Source: DATHTK01 sp035463295
GTDB lineage: Bacteria > Actinomycetota > Rubrobacteria > Rubrobacterales > Rubrobacteraceae
NCBI GenBank assembly: GCA_035463295.1
Contig: DATHTK010000047.1
Coordinates: forward strand, 1-55,299
Length of the DNA: 55,299 bases
Reading direction: 5' to 3'
Part shown: piece by piece, positions 41,003-49,816 of the stretch
Position numbering within the stretch: position 1 is the first letter of the stretch
Layout of the letters: each line of letters begins with the position of its first letter
The notes under the pieces: generated by a model
Seen by the model: the letters and a program-made list of their open reading frames with translations, nothing else
Told to the model about the DNA's origin: nothing
Databases searched by the model: none
Position numbers and translations under genes: made by a program

Positions 41003-41599
41003 GTGAAACGAGCGCCCGAGCTAAAGACGCTGTCGGAGGACCATCACCAGGGCCTCGTGCACGCCCGTCGGCTCCAGAGAGCGGCGGGGGGAGACGAGGA
41101 ACATCCCGTCGGTGCCGCGGCCGCTGATTTCCTCGAGTTCTGGCAGAGAGACACCAGCCTCCACTTCCGCAAGGAAGAGGAGGTGTTGCTGCCGGTCGTG
41201 GCGCGCTACGGCGGCGACGTCTCCGGGGAGAGCGTGGTGGAGATGCTCGTGCAACACGCCAGTATCAGGGGGCTCGTCATGCGGCTCAGCGACGAGGCGA
41301 CGGGCGACGGCGCGAGGCCGGAGACGCTGCGCGAGATTGGGGAGCTGCTCGAAGCGCACATCCGGCTCGAGGAGCGGGTGCTCTTCCCCTCCCTGGAGGA
41401 ATCACTCTCCCAGGAGGCGCTGCGAGAGCTCGCCGCCCGTCTGGAGACTAAGGAGGAGGGCCCGCGCGCCGAGCCCTGGGTCCCGGCCGTGGAGGTCTCC
41501 TACGCTCCCTGGCCGGGACCCGGCGACAGCGAAGGTGGCGGCTACGATTACCCATCGCTACGAGGGCGACACGGAAGCGGTCCTGCGCTCGATCACTGA
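41003..41599 (+). CDS. Hemerythrin-like di-iron protein
   Basis: The 198-residue protein has the hemerythrin pattern: LKTLSEDHHQGLVH near the N-terminus, RDTSLHFRKEEEVLLP (HxxxE), a middle LVQHASIRG His and EAHIRLEERVLFP (HxxxE). It would form a four-helix bundle holding two irons that bind O2 or NO. A 50-residue Gly/Pro tail follows. Start GTG with AAGGGAGG before it. Relatives such as RIC/YtfE repair NO-damaged Fe-S clusters, which fits the NsrR-like neighbour. Confidence 0.87.
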   Translation: MKRAPELKTLSEDHHQGLVHARRLQRAAGGDEEHPVGAAAADFLEFWQRDTSLHFRKEEEVLLPVVARYGGDVSGESVVEMLVQHASIRGLVMRLSDEATGDGARPETLREIGELLEAHIRLEERVLFPSLEESLSQEALRELAARLETKEEGPRAEPWVPAVEVSYAPWPGPGDSEGGGYDYPSLRGRHGSGPALDH

Positions 41600-41630
41600 A
41601 ACGACGACGCGCCGCGCGTCCGCGCGAGCG

Positions 41631-43370
41631 TCAGGCGGGGCGTCTGGCCGGGCGACGCTCGGAGTAGCGGTTGGTCATGGGGGTCCGGCGGTCGCGGCCG
41701 AAGGCGCGGGAGGTCACTTTGATGCCGATAGGCGCCTGGCGGCGCTTGTACTCGGCGCGGTCCACCATCCGGATCACACGCAGCACGTCCTCCTCCTCAA
41801 AGCCGGCGGCCACGATCTCCCCTACCCCCTTATCGTCCTCGATGTACGCCTCAAGGATCGGGTCGAGGATCTCGTAGGGGGGAAGGGAGTCCACGTCGCG
41901 CTGGTCGGGCCTGAGCTCGGCGGAGGGTTCCTTTGTCAGGACCGACTCCGGGACGACCTCGCGGTCCTCGGTCTCGTTTATGTACCGGCAAATGCGGTAG
42001 ACGAGGGTCTTTGGGACGTCCTTTATGACGGCGAAGCCACCGGCCATGTCGCCGTAGAGGGTGGAGTAGCCGACGCTCATCTCGCTCTTGTTCCCGGTAG
42101 AGAGGACGATCCAGCCGAACTTGTTACTGAGAGCCATGAGGATGTTGCCCCGGGTACGGGACTGCAAATTCTCCTCGGTCACGTCCTCCTCAAACCCCTC
42201 GAAGGCTCTTTCGAGCATCTCCCTGTATGCGTCGAAGGCCGGGCCTATCGGGACGGTTAGGGTCTCTATTCCCAGGCTCCTGGCGAGCGCGAGGGCGTCG
42301 GTGTTGGAAGCCTCCGTGGTGTACGAGCTCGGCATGAGGACGCCTATCACGTTCTCTTTTCCGAGAGCGCGGACGGCGACGACGGCGCAAATGGAGGAGT
42401 CCACGCCCCCCGAGAGCCCGAGCACGGCGCGCGAGAACCCGTTCTTCTCGAAGTAGTCTTTGAGGCCGAGGACCAGCGCCTCGAGCACCTCCCCCTCCTC
42501 GGGGAGCAGCTTCTCGACCCTCGGCTTCTGCGACTCGGCGGGCCCCGCCTTCTCCTCGAAGCCGGGCACCTCCACTACTTGCGGGGGGCTTTCGGGGTTC
42601 TCCTTGCGCGGCCTGGGGTCGTGGAGCCTTTGTATGAGCGAGTCCTCGGGGTAGAGGTCGACGAGCAGCAGGTCCTCTTCGAACTGCCTGGCGCGCGCTA
42701 CCAGGTCCCCCCCCGGGTCGAAGACGACCGAGTGGCCGTCGAAGACCAGCTCGTCCTGTCCGCCGACCAGGTTACAGAAGAGCACGTAGCAGCCGTAGTC
42801 GGAGGCCCTTACCCCGAGCATCCGCTCCCTGAAAGCGCCCTTCCGGCGGTGGTACGGCGACGCCGAGACGTTCAACAGCACGCTCGCACCACCCAGGGCC
42901 TGCTCCCTGGCCGGCCCACCCGGGTACCAGATGTCCTCGCAGATGCTCACCCCCACCAGGGCGCCGTCCAGCCTCAGCACGGGTGCCCCGGACCCCTCGC
43001 GGAAGTAACGGTTCTCGTCGAAGACGCCGTAGTTGGGGAGGTAGCGCTTGTGGTAGCGGTGCAGGACCTCGCCGCCCGAGACGACCGCACAGGCGTTGTA
43101 CAGGTCGGAGTCCAGGTCCACGAACCCTATCGCGGCGACGACGCCTTCGGGGACCTCGCCGACCAGCTCGTCGAGCGCCCCGAGGTTCTCCTTGATAAAG
43201 CTCGGGCGCATGAGCAGGTCCTCCGGCGGGTAGCCGGTGATGGTTAGTTCCGGCAGGGCGACGAGCTCCGCCCCGGCCTCCGTGGCCCTCTTCAGGGCGC
43301 CCGCCGCCCTCTCGACGTTCCCCCACACGTCGCCGACGGTCGTGTTGATCTGGGCCAGAGCAACCCGCAT
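41631..43370 (-). CDS. nadE: Glutamine-dependent NAD+ synthetase
   Basis: The 579-residue enzyme has an N-terminal nitrilase-type glutaminase with the Glu-Lys-Cys triad (ELVALPELTITGYPPEDLL, YHKRYLPNYGVFDENRYF, GVSICEDIW). Its C-terminal synthetase has the P-loop LGLSGGVDSS and the substrate region STGNKSEMSVGYSTLYGD. It converts deamido-NAD to NAD in the cytoplasm. Length is normal for the two-domain form. ATG at 43370. Confidence 0.94.
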   Translation of the reverse strand: MRVALAQINTTVGDVWGNVERAAGALKRATEAGAELVALPELTITGYPPEDLLMRPSFIKENLGALDELVGEVPEGVVAAIGFVDLDSDLYNACAVVSGGEVLHRYHKRYLPNYGVFDENRYFREGSGAPVLRLDGALVGVSICEDIWYPGGPAREQALGGASVLLNVSASPYHRRKGAFRERMLGVRASDYGCYVLFCNLVGGQDELVFDGHSVVFDPGGDLVARARQFEEDLLLVDLYPEDSLIQRLHDPRPRKENPESPPQVVEVPGFEEKAGPAESQKPRVEKLLPEEGEVLEALVLGLKDYFEKNGFSRAVLGLSGGVDSSICAVVAVRALGKENVIGVLMPSSYTTEASNTDALALARSLGIETLTVPIGPAFDAYREMLERAFEGFEEDVTEENLQSRTRGNILMALSNKFGWIVLSTGNKSEMSVGYSTLYGDMAGGFAVIKDVPKTLVYRICRYINETEDREVVPESVLTKEPSAELRPDQRDVDSLPPYEILDPILEAYIEDDKGVGEIVAAGFEEEDVLRVIRMVDRAEYKRRQAPIGIKVTSRAFGRDRRTPMTNRYSERRPARRPA

Positions 43371-43408
43371 GCTCTAAATATAACGCGTCGGCCGGTCTCG
43401 CGGGGGCC

Positions 43409-44587
43409 TCACGCCTGCTGGGCCGCGACGAACTCCTCGTACGGGACCCCGGGCATGAAGATGTCGATCTCCTCCTGTGTGAAGCGGTGCTTCCATAGGC
43501 CCTCCTCCTCGACGAAGAGGGTCTCCCTCGTTATGGTGGTCCCGTCCTTGAAGGTCCTGTAGACCGTAACAGCGACCTCCTCGTCGGAGGGAGCGCCGCT
43601 CGCGACCACGTCTACCGTGGCGAGCTCCAGCCCTTCGGTGTCGGCGAAGTACTGGTTCTTGAGGTACCACTCGTCCTCGGTGAAGAGCGTCCGGGTTCGG
43701 GAGTCGAGGTTCTCGTAGGTGTAGGTCCAGTTCTCCTGATCTACGGCCACGTAGTAGTCCTCGGCAGCCTCGGCGATCGCCGCTTCGGACGCTGCCGGGT
43801 CCTCCTCGGGGACGTCGTCCGTCCCGGTATCAGAGGCTCTCGGGAGGGCGTCGACGTCGCCGATGAACCAGGTGCGGGTGCCTCCGCGCAGAAAAGGCCT
43901 ATAGTCGAGCTGCAGCCCTCGCGACTCAGGCGGCACCTCGTAGACGATCTCCCCGCTCGCCCGCTGACCCGGCTCCAGCTCGCCCTCCACGAGCCGTCGT
44001 TGCTGGGAGTGGACCGACTGGGACGCCGAGTAGCCTTCCTCGTTCTTGAGCACGAACTCGAGGAGGCTGGAGACGGATACCTGCCGGTTCGAGACGTTCT
44101 CGAAGGTAAGGTCCGTCGCCACCAACAGGTTGTCGGGGCTCTCGATCGGTACGTCGAAGTCCGTGGTGGGCAGGACGCGTACCCCGTTGAGCGTCGCCCG
44201 CACCCCCTCGGCCTCCACCGAGTCGCCCACCCCGAGCCTCTCGACTTCGTCGGGCCGAGGCTCCCTGGTGTGCTCGGCCTCCTGCGGCGCTGAGGGCGCG
44301 GGGCCCGCCGTCTCCGAGGTCTCGGAATCGCCGCCGAGAAGAGTCAGGGCGACGACCGTACCGACCCCCAGAAAGAGCAGGAGCGCGACCCCCAGTCCGG
44401 CGACGAGGGCCAGGGTTCTGTTCGTCCCGCCTCCCGAAGGGGGGTAGGCCAGGGTGGGGATCTCGCCGGGCGGTCCGGCGTCCCGGGCGGGCGACACCCC
44501 CGTCCCGCACACACCGCAGAAGTTATCCCCGGGCCGCACGATGCTCCCGCACCGCGTGCAGTAGACCGGACGATCCCTCTCAGCCAT
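43409..44587 (-). CDS. Zinc-ribbon membrane protein with DUF4352-like and NTF2-like domains
   Basis: The 392-residue protein starts with a zinc ribbon (YCTRCGSIVRPGDNFCGVCGT), then a Pro-rich linker, one membrane segment at about 57-85, a beta-sandwich like DUF4352 (GVRATLNGVRVLPTTDF... to about 235) and a C-terminal NTF2/DUF4878-like domain (EDYYVAVDQENWTYTYENLDS...). The extracellular part probably binds something at the surface. It precedes nadE on the same strand by 38 bases. Function unknown. Confidence 0.75.
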   Translation of the reverse strand: MAERDRPVYCTRCGSIVRPGDNFCGVCGTGVSPARDAGPPGEIPTLAYPPSGGGTNRTLALVAGLGVALLLFLGVGTVVALTLLGGDSETSETAGPAPSAPQEAEHTREPRPDEVERLGVGDSVEAEGVRATLNGVRVLPTTDFDVPIESPDNLLVATDLTFENVSNRQVSVSSLLEFVLKNEEGYSASQSVHSQQRRLVEGELEPGQRASGEIVYEVPPESRGLQLDYRPFLRGGTRTWFIGDVDALPRASDTGTDDVPEEDPAASEAAIAEAAEDYYVAVDQENWTYTYENLDSRTRTLFTEDEWYLKNQYFADTEGLELATVDVVASGAPSDEEVAVTVYRTFKDGTTITRETLFVEEEGLWKHRFTQEEIDIFMPGVPYEEFVAAQQA

Positions 44588-44689
44588 CTTCGGCCCTCAC
44601 CTGCCCCTCACTCCTCCGGAACAGTATACCCGCAGCCCGTGGACGCCCGGCTTGCACGCTTGCCACGCCGCGGGTGTAGAGTGCGCATC

Positions 44690-45532
44690 ATGGGCACCCA
44701 TGGAGGCGAGGAGGTTGGAGAGCGGGCACGGGACGCGGCGCGCAGGGCGAGCCCGTGGGTGAGGATCGTGGCGCGGGTCGGCTACGTGGCGAAGGGGATG
44801 GTCTACGCGGTGATCGGCTTCCTCGCGCTGCGCGAGGCCCTGGGAGTCGGCGGCGAGACCACCGGCCCGCAGAGCGCGATGCGGAGCGTAGGGTCCCAGC
44901 CGTTCGGGGGGATCATGCTCGCCCTGCTCGCCGCCGGACTCGCCGGCTACGCGCTGTGGAAGACCGTGCAGGGGGTTATGGACCCCGACGGCAAGGGCAC
45001 GGACGCCCACGGTCTGCTGCGGCGCATCGGCTTTGTTGGGAGCGGCGCCATACACGGCGTCCTGGCCTTCACCGCGGCGCAGTCCATCCTGGGCGCGGAA
45101 GACAGCTCGGAGGACGCCATGACGGCGAGCGCGCTGGCGTTCGGTGGACCGCTCGGACAGTTCCTGGTCGGGCTGGTCGGGCTGGGTGTGATCGGGGTCG
45201 GCCTCTACCAGCTCTACGCCGCTTACGGGGCCACGTTCCTGGATGATCTGAGGCTGGACCGGATGAGCGACGCCGAGAGGCGCTGGATCACGTACGCGGG
45301 CCGCGCTGGCACCGCCGCCCGCGCCATCGCCATCGGTGTGGCCGGAGTCTTTCTCGTTCTGGCCGCTTACCAGTCGGATCCGAGCGATACTCGCGGCCTG
45401 GGCGCGGCGCTCGAAACCGTCCAGCACGGACCCTTCGGCTCCTGGATGCTGGGCGCGATCGCCGCGGGTCTCCTCGTCTACGGCGCGTTCATGTTCTCGG
45501 TGGCCTTCTACCGCCGGATAGCGGCGGCCTGA
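44690..45532 (+). CDS. DUF1206 family membrane protein
   Basis: The 280-residue protein has three repeats of a two-helix unit (RVGYVAKGMVYAVIGFLALREAL, RIGFVGSGAIHGVLAFTAAQSIL, YAGRAGTAARAIAIGVAGVFLV), the pattern of DUF1206, which has six membrane segments. ATG at 44690 lies 7 bases after a TAGAGT -10-like box (44677-44683 area) and has no ribosome site, so the transcript may be leaderless. Role unknown. Confidence 0.85.
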   Translation: MGTHGGEEVGERARDAARRASPWVRIVARVGYVAKGMVYAVIGFLALREALGVGGETTGPQSAMRSVGSQPFGGIMLALLAAGLAGYALWKTVQGVMDPDGKGTDAHGLLRRIGFVGSGAIHGVLAFTAAQSILGAEDSSEDAMTASALAFGGPLGQFLVGLVGLGVIGVGLYQLYAAYGATFLDDLRLDRMSDAERRWITYAGRAGTAARAIAIGVAGVFLVLAAYQSDPSDTRGLGAALETVQHGPFGSWMLGAIAAGLLVYGAFMFSVAFYRRIAAA

Positions 45533-45565
45533 TCCCGGCTCCACTCGGCTAGAATGTAACCTGCC

Positions 45566-46042
45566 ATGTCCGCACCCGAACCTCTCGCCCCGGACGGAGA
45601 CGAGCGATCCTCCGGCGCCCCGGGGATGGCCCCAGCCGCCGTGGGAGCCCGGGCCGCCGGACTCCTGTCCGGGGCCTGCCGCCCGGTGGGAGGAGCCTCT
45701 TCTCTGCGCCTCGAGGTGGTGCGGTGCCTAGCGCTGAGCATCGAGCGGGAGCTCGACGCCGTTGCGCGGTCCGCCGCTGAAGACGCCACCCCGGACCTCC
45801 TCGTCGAAGCGGCGCTTCGCTGCGCAGACCTGGCGACGCTCGCCGCCTGCAATGCCGGACCGGCGCTCCCCGAGGCCGGTACGGTCGTGCGGCGGGCCGC
45901 GGTCGCGGCGCGGGATCTGCGCTCCCTGGCCGAGTCCCGGAGCATCCGCCTGGAGAACGAGCACGCCGAGAGCCTCCGCAGGGATGCCCGGGGAGTCGGG
46001 TGGCGCGTGGACCTTGCGAGTCGCCAGGTCGAAGGATCTTAG
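45566..46042 (+). CDS. Hypothetical soluble protein
   Basis: I do not recognise a family. The 158-residue product is Ala/Arg-rich and mostly helical (SLRLEVVRCLALSIERELDAVARSAAEDATPDLLVEAALRCAD...). TAGAAT at 45550-45555 ends 10 bases before the ATG with no ribosome site, suggesting a leaderless or very short leader. It stops 4 bases before the convergent Nudix gene. Confidence 0.6.
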   Translation: MSAPEPLAPDGDERSSGAPGMAPAAVGARAAGLLSGACRPVGGASSLRLEVVRCLALSIERELDAVARSAAEDATPDLLVEAALRCADLATLAACNAGPALPEAGTVVRRAAVAARDLRSLAESRSIRLENEHAESLRRDARGVGWRVDLASRQVEGS

Positions 46043-46045
46043 GGG

Positions 46046-46678
46046 TTAGAAGACCTCCCCGGGGTCTTCTCCGGCGTGGACGCGGCGCGCTGCCCGGGCA
46101 GCGCGCCGGAGATAATCGTCGCCGTTCGGGACGAAGTCCGGGAGACTAACCCGCCTGGGCGACGCCCCGCCCCCCGTGTACTCGACGGCAGCCGCGCTTC
46201 CGGAGGCGTCGAGCGCCTCCGCGTCCTCGAGCGTCAGGCGAAGCACCGCGTCCACTTCTTCCCTCTGGAGACGCAACTCTGCAGGGGGTGTGCGATCGAA
46301 GAGCAGGAAGACGTGATGAAACTCGCGGTCGCGGCCCTGAGGTATCTCGAGGTCCACCCACCGGGTGCCGAGCGGGACGAGCCGGCCGGGCTCGACGATC
46401 AGACCGAGCTCCTCCTCGAGCTCGCGCAGGCCACCCTCGAGCGGTTCCTCGCCGGCCGCGAGGTGTCCGGCGGCGGTGACGTCCAGCCGCCCCGGCCAGG
46501 TCTCCTTCGTCGCGGCGCGGCGCTGGACGAGCAGATAGAGCTCGTCGGCCTCGTCGTTGCTCCAGACCCAGCAGTGGAAGCACCGGTGGGGTAGTCCCCG
46601 GCGGTGCGCCTCGCTCTTCCACGCTACCTCTCCGGTCGGCCGGCCGCGTTCGTCGACGACGTCCACCCTCTCGTCCAC
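46046..46678 (-). CDS. Nudix hydrolase
   Basis: The 210-residue protein has a perfect Nudix box, G-x5-E-x7-RELEEELGL (GHLAAGEEP...RELEEELGL), so it is a Mg-dependent pyrophosphohydrolase. An RRAATKETWPGRLDVT stretch before it and the N-terminal DVVDERGRPTGEV layout resemble IDI/YfcD-type Nudix enzymes. Substrate unknown. GTG start at 46678. Confidence 0.9.
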   Translation of the reverse strand: MDERVDVVDERGRPTGEVAWKSEAHRRGLPHRCFHCWVWSNDEADELYLLVQRRAATKETWPGRLDVTAAGHLAAGEEPLEGGLRELEEELGLIVEPGRLVPLGTRWVDLEIPQGRDREFHHVFLLFDRTPPAELRLQREEVDAVLRLTLEDAEALDASGSAAAVEYTGGGASPRRVSLPDFVPNGDDYLRRAARAARRVHAGEDPGEVF

Positions 46679-46792
46679 GCGACACAGAGTAGCATTTCAG
46701 CCCGCCGGAGTGTCGGCCTGGGGTGGAGATGGGGCGGGAGCTGCACCCCGAGCGCTGAGAGCTCGAGCCAAAAGGCCCGAGTGTGCTGATAA

Positions 46793-46811
46793 GCTGCCTG
46801 CAACAGGCAGC
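46793..46811 (+). promoter_or_regulatory. 5'-leader hairpin before the hydroxyacid dehydrogenase gene
   Basis: GCTGCCTG-caa-CAGGCAGC is a perfect 8-bp stem with a 3-base loop, about 30 bases before the GTG start. GTGCTGA occurs on both sides of the stem. It may be an operator, RNA hairpin or the terminator of an upstream transcript. Confidence 0.4.
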
Positions 46812-46840
46812 GTGCTGACTAGCTACATCAGGGAGGTGTC

Positions 46841-47875
46841 GTGGTCACCGTCGTGGTCGGGAGCTTTTTCGAGGAGGAGCACATCGAGCGCATCCGGGAG
46901 GTCGACGAGCGCTTGCGGGTTCTCTACCGGGAGGACCTGGTCCCGCCGCCGCGGTGGCCCGGTGACCACGCCGGCCCCGAGGAGTGGCGGCGCTCACCGG
47001 AAGAGGAGGAGGAGTTCGCCGCGATGCTCGGGGAGGCCGAGGTCCTCTACGACTTCCCCCGTGGATACGTGCGGAACCTGACGGAAGCCGCCCCGAACCT
47101 CCGTTGGGTACAAGGGAGCATGGCCGGGGCCGGCGAGGTAGCCGAGAAGGCCGGCCTGCTGGAGACCGATGTCGTAGTGACGACCGCGAGCGGCGTCTAC
47201 TCTGGCCCTCTCGCGGAGTTCGTGCTCATGGCGATGCTCCAGCACGCCAAGAACCTCGACCGGCTCCGGCGCGACAAGGAGGAGAAGACCTGGCGCCAGA
47301 CCCACACGGGAACCCTGGAGGGTAAGACGCTCTGCATCGTCGGGGTGGGGAACATAGGCCGGGCAATCGCCGAGAGGACGCGGTCCTTCGGGATGCGCGT
47401 GGTCGGCGTCAAGCGCACGGTCCGGGAGGACGCCCCGGCGCGGGAGCACGCAGACGAGCTCTATCCCACCGACCGCCTGCGCGAAGCCCTGGCCGGCGCC
47501 GACTACGTAGCGGTCACGCTGCCGGGGACTCCCGAGACGCGGCATCTCGTGAACGCGGAGGCCATAAGGAGCATCAAGAAGGGAGCGTACTTCGCCAACG
47601 TCGGGCGGGGGACGGTCGTGGACGAGGATGCGCTGGTCGAGGCTCTGCAAGAGGGGCACCTCTCGGGGGCCGCGCTCGACGTCTTCGAGGTCGAGCCGCT
47701 GCCGCCGGAGAGCCCGCTGTGGGAGCTCGAGAATGTCATAGTAAGCCCGCACGCAACCGACATGGTTCCGGACCTGATCAACGTCCGCCAGACGGACCTT
47801 TTCTGCGAGAACTTGCGCCGCTACCTCGCCGGAGAGTCCCTCGTCAACGTCCTCGACAAACGACTGCTCTATTAG
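46841..47875 (+). CDS. D-2-hydroxyacid dehydrogenase
   Basis: The 344-residue NAD-dependent enzyme has VGVGNIGRAIAERTRSFGMRVVGVKR for the Rossmann core, the catalytic Arg/Glu region (NVGRGTVVDEDALVEALQEGHLSGAALDVFEVEPL) and the His in VSPHATDM. The N-terminal catalytic half is also complete (GSMAGAGEVAEKAGL). The family includes phosphoglycerate, glyoxylate and lactate dehydrogenases; the substrate cannot be set. GGGAGG precedes the GTG. Confidence 0.9.
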   Translation: MVTVVVGSFFEEEHIERIREVDERLRVLYREDLVPPPRWPGDHAGPEEWRRSPEEEEEFAAMLGEAEVLYDFPRGYVRNLTEAAPNLRWVQGSMAGAGEVAEKAGLLETDVVVTTASGVYSGPLAEFVLMAMLQHAKNLDRLRRDKEEKTWRQTHTGTLEGKTLCIVGVGNIGRAIAERTRSFGMRVVGVKRTVREDAPAREHADELYPTDRLREALAGADYVAVTLPGTPETRHLVNAEAIRSIKKGAYFANVGRGTVVDEDALVEALQEGHLSGAALDVFEVEPLPPESPLWELENVIVSPHATDMVPDLINVRQTDLFCENLRRYLAGESLVNVLDKRLLY

Positions 47876-47987
47876 GCTTGTCGGCCAGGAGGATGAACGC
47901 AGCGTCCGGCGGCGAGCCGGGTCGGCCCGTGTTGATGAGAGGCGGCCGCAGGCCTGAGCGTGCTGAAATGCGGCCCGCCACAATCGC

Positions 47988-48016
47988 TTGCCAAGGACAA
48001 TGTGGTGGTATATTTT
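47988..48016 (+). promoter_or_regulatory. Promoter candidate for the CNNM/CBS protein gene
   Basis: TTGCCA (47988-47993) with TATTTT 17 bases later (48011-48016), embedded in an AT-richer stretch. It precedes the CNNM gene by about 95 bases. Confidence 0.45.
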
Positions 48017-48108
48017 GCATCGAAACGTATGGATTCTGAGGATACATCGAGTACCAGCGCGCCTCCTCTCTCGAGGCGCCTCCGCCCAACCCGCCCTAGG
48101 GGGCTACT

Positions 48109-49482
48109 CTGAACGGGCTGTTAATCAACGGTTTCCAGCTGCTCTTCGCGCTCTTCCTGGTGGTCTTGAATGGTCTATTCGTGGCCTCCGAGTTCGCGTT
48201 CGTAAAGATACGGTCCACGCAGGTGGAGCACCTCGTGCAGCAGGGCCGGGCTTCGGCCAGGCTGGTAAAGGAGGCGACCGACAGGCTCGACACCTACCTG
48301 GCGGTGTGCCAGCTCGGGATCACGATCTCCTCCCTGGGTCTTGGCTGGATCGGTGAGCCGGCCTTCGCGCATCTGCTCGAGCCCGTCTTCGAGGTGGCAG
48401 GAGTGCCGGAGGGCGCCCAGCACTTTATCGCCTTCGCCGTTGCGTTCGGCATCATAACGCTGCTGCACGTCGTCTTCGGGGAGCTTGTGCCCAAGACGAT
48501 AGCCATAGCGAGCTCCGAGGGGACCTCCCTCTTCGTGGCGCCGTTCATGCGCTTCTTCTACTACCTGCTCCTCCCGGGGACGTTCGTCTTCAACGGGCTG
48601 GCCAACGCCTTCACCCGCGCTCTGGGCTACCCGGCCGCCTCCGAGGCCGACGAGACCCACTCCGAGGATGAGATCCGGCAGCTCGTCGCCCAGTCTACCC
48701 AGCGCGGGGTCCTCGAGCGCGACGAGGAGGAGATGGTCGATGCGGTCTTCGAGCTCAACGACACGGTGGCGCGCGAGATCATGGTCCCCCGCCCCGACGC
48801 CGTAACGCTCCCGGCCGACATGCCATTGCGCAAGCTCGTCTCCGTAGCCGCCGCGGGCAACTACACCCGCTACCCAGTCTACGAGGACGACTCCCCGGAC
48901 AGGATAGTGGGGGCGGTGCACATAAAGGACGTCCTGCGCGCCGTCGAGTCGTCCGGGAGCATGGACGCGGACACCACGGCCCGCGATCTGATGCGCGAGG
49001 TGCTCATCATCCCCGAGAACAGGCCGCTCGACGAGGTTCTAGCCGACCTCCAGAACCAGGTGCTCCAGATGGCGATCGTCATAGACGAGTGGGGCTCCTT
49101 CGAGGGACTCTTCACGATGGAAGACATCATCGAGGAGATCGTCGGCGAGATTCGAGACGAGTTCGACGAGGAAGAGCCGGCGGTCAACAGGCTCTCCGAC
49201 GGCTCCTACTCGATCGACGGCCGCCTCCCGATCGGCGTCGTGAACGACGCCCTCGGCTCGGAGTTCGAGAGCGAGGACTTCGACACCATCGGCGGCCTCA
49301 TCCTGGGTCAACTGGGGCGCGTCCCCGAGGTCGGCGACGAGATCCGCCTCGACGGTTTCCTCCTGCGCGTGGACGAGGTGGACGGTCCGCGCGTCGCCCA
49401 GGTCGTCGCCCGCGAGGCGACCGAAGGAGATCCCGAAGTGGAATTCGAGAACGGCGGCCCGTCAGCCGACGACGGCTCCTAG
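48109..49482 (+). CDS. CNNM/CBS/CorC_HlyC transporter-like protein (hemolysin family)
   Basis: The 457-residue protein has three to four membrane segments, two CBS domains (NDTVAREIMVPRPDAVTL..., TTARDLMREVLIIPENRPLDEVLADL) and a C-terminal CorC/HlyC domain (IDGRLPIGVVNDALG). CorC-type proteins regulate Mg2+/Co2+ efflux. A proper first helix (LNGLLINGFQLLFALFLVVLNGLFVASEF) lies before the GTG at 48160, and the only start-like codon there is CTG at 48109, with AGGGGG 5 bases upstream. A non-canonical CTG start is therefore likely. Starting at 48160 would cut the first helix. Confidence 0.85.
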   Translation: MNGLLINGFQLLFALFLVVLNGLFVASEFAFVKIRSTQVEHLVQQGRASARLVKEATDRLDTYLAVCQLGITISSLGLGWIGEPAFAHLLEPVFEVAGVPEGAQHFIAFAVAFGIITLLHVVFGELVPKTIAIASSEGTSLFVAPFMRFFYYLLLPGTFVFNGLANAFTRALGYPAASEADETHSEDEIRQLVAQSTQRGVLERDEEEMVDAVFELNDTVAREIMVPRPDAVTLPADMPLRKLVSVAAAGNYTRYPVYEDDSPDRIVGAVHIKDVLRAVESSGSMDADTTARDLMREVLIIPENRPLDEVLADLQNQVLQMAIVIDEWGSFEGLFTMEDIIEEIVGEIRDEFDEEEPAVNRLSDGSYSIDGRLPIGVVNDALGSEFESEDFDTIGGLILGQLGRVPEVGDEIRLDGFLLRVDEVDGPRVAQVVAREATEGDPEVEFENGGPSADDGS

Positions 49483-49549
49483 AACGCGGCCTTTTAGTCG
49501 AGGCCGGCTTGGTCCGGCGTCGCGGGCACCGTAGCGCGGTCCGGATCAG

Positions 49550-49690
49550 AGCTCAGGCACTCGTGCGCAGACCGTGTGGCGATCGCCCCGACGGCGCAGG
49601 CGACCCTCTTAACCGGCACGTACCTGACCCCCGGCCGCAAAGACGCCGGGCATGCTCGTCTCGAACACCAGCGGCGCGCGGAGACATCGG
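49550..49690 (-). pseudogene. Thioredoxin-reductase-like relic
   Basis: On the minus strand, FETSMPGVFAAGG (49670-49630) leads into GVRYVPVKRVACAVGAIATRSAHECL in a shifted frame, matching the ETSxPGVFAAGDVR...VKRVASAVGEG...AVRxVHEYL end of flavin reductases. The frame changes at a run of G. Only the C-terminal quarter is recognisable. It fills the 334-base gap between two convergent genes. Confidence 0.6.
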
Positions 49691-49816
49691 AGAAAGGGCT
49701 CGTTCTCTCCCAGATCGTTGGTCGTACAGGCGGAAGGTGTCGCGAATGTTCGCGCACACAGAGTGGACGGACCAACATATCCGTCCCTTCTTCGGTCCTC
49801 TCGATGTTCTAGACCG

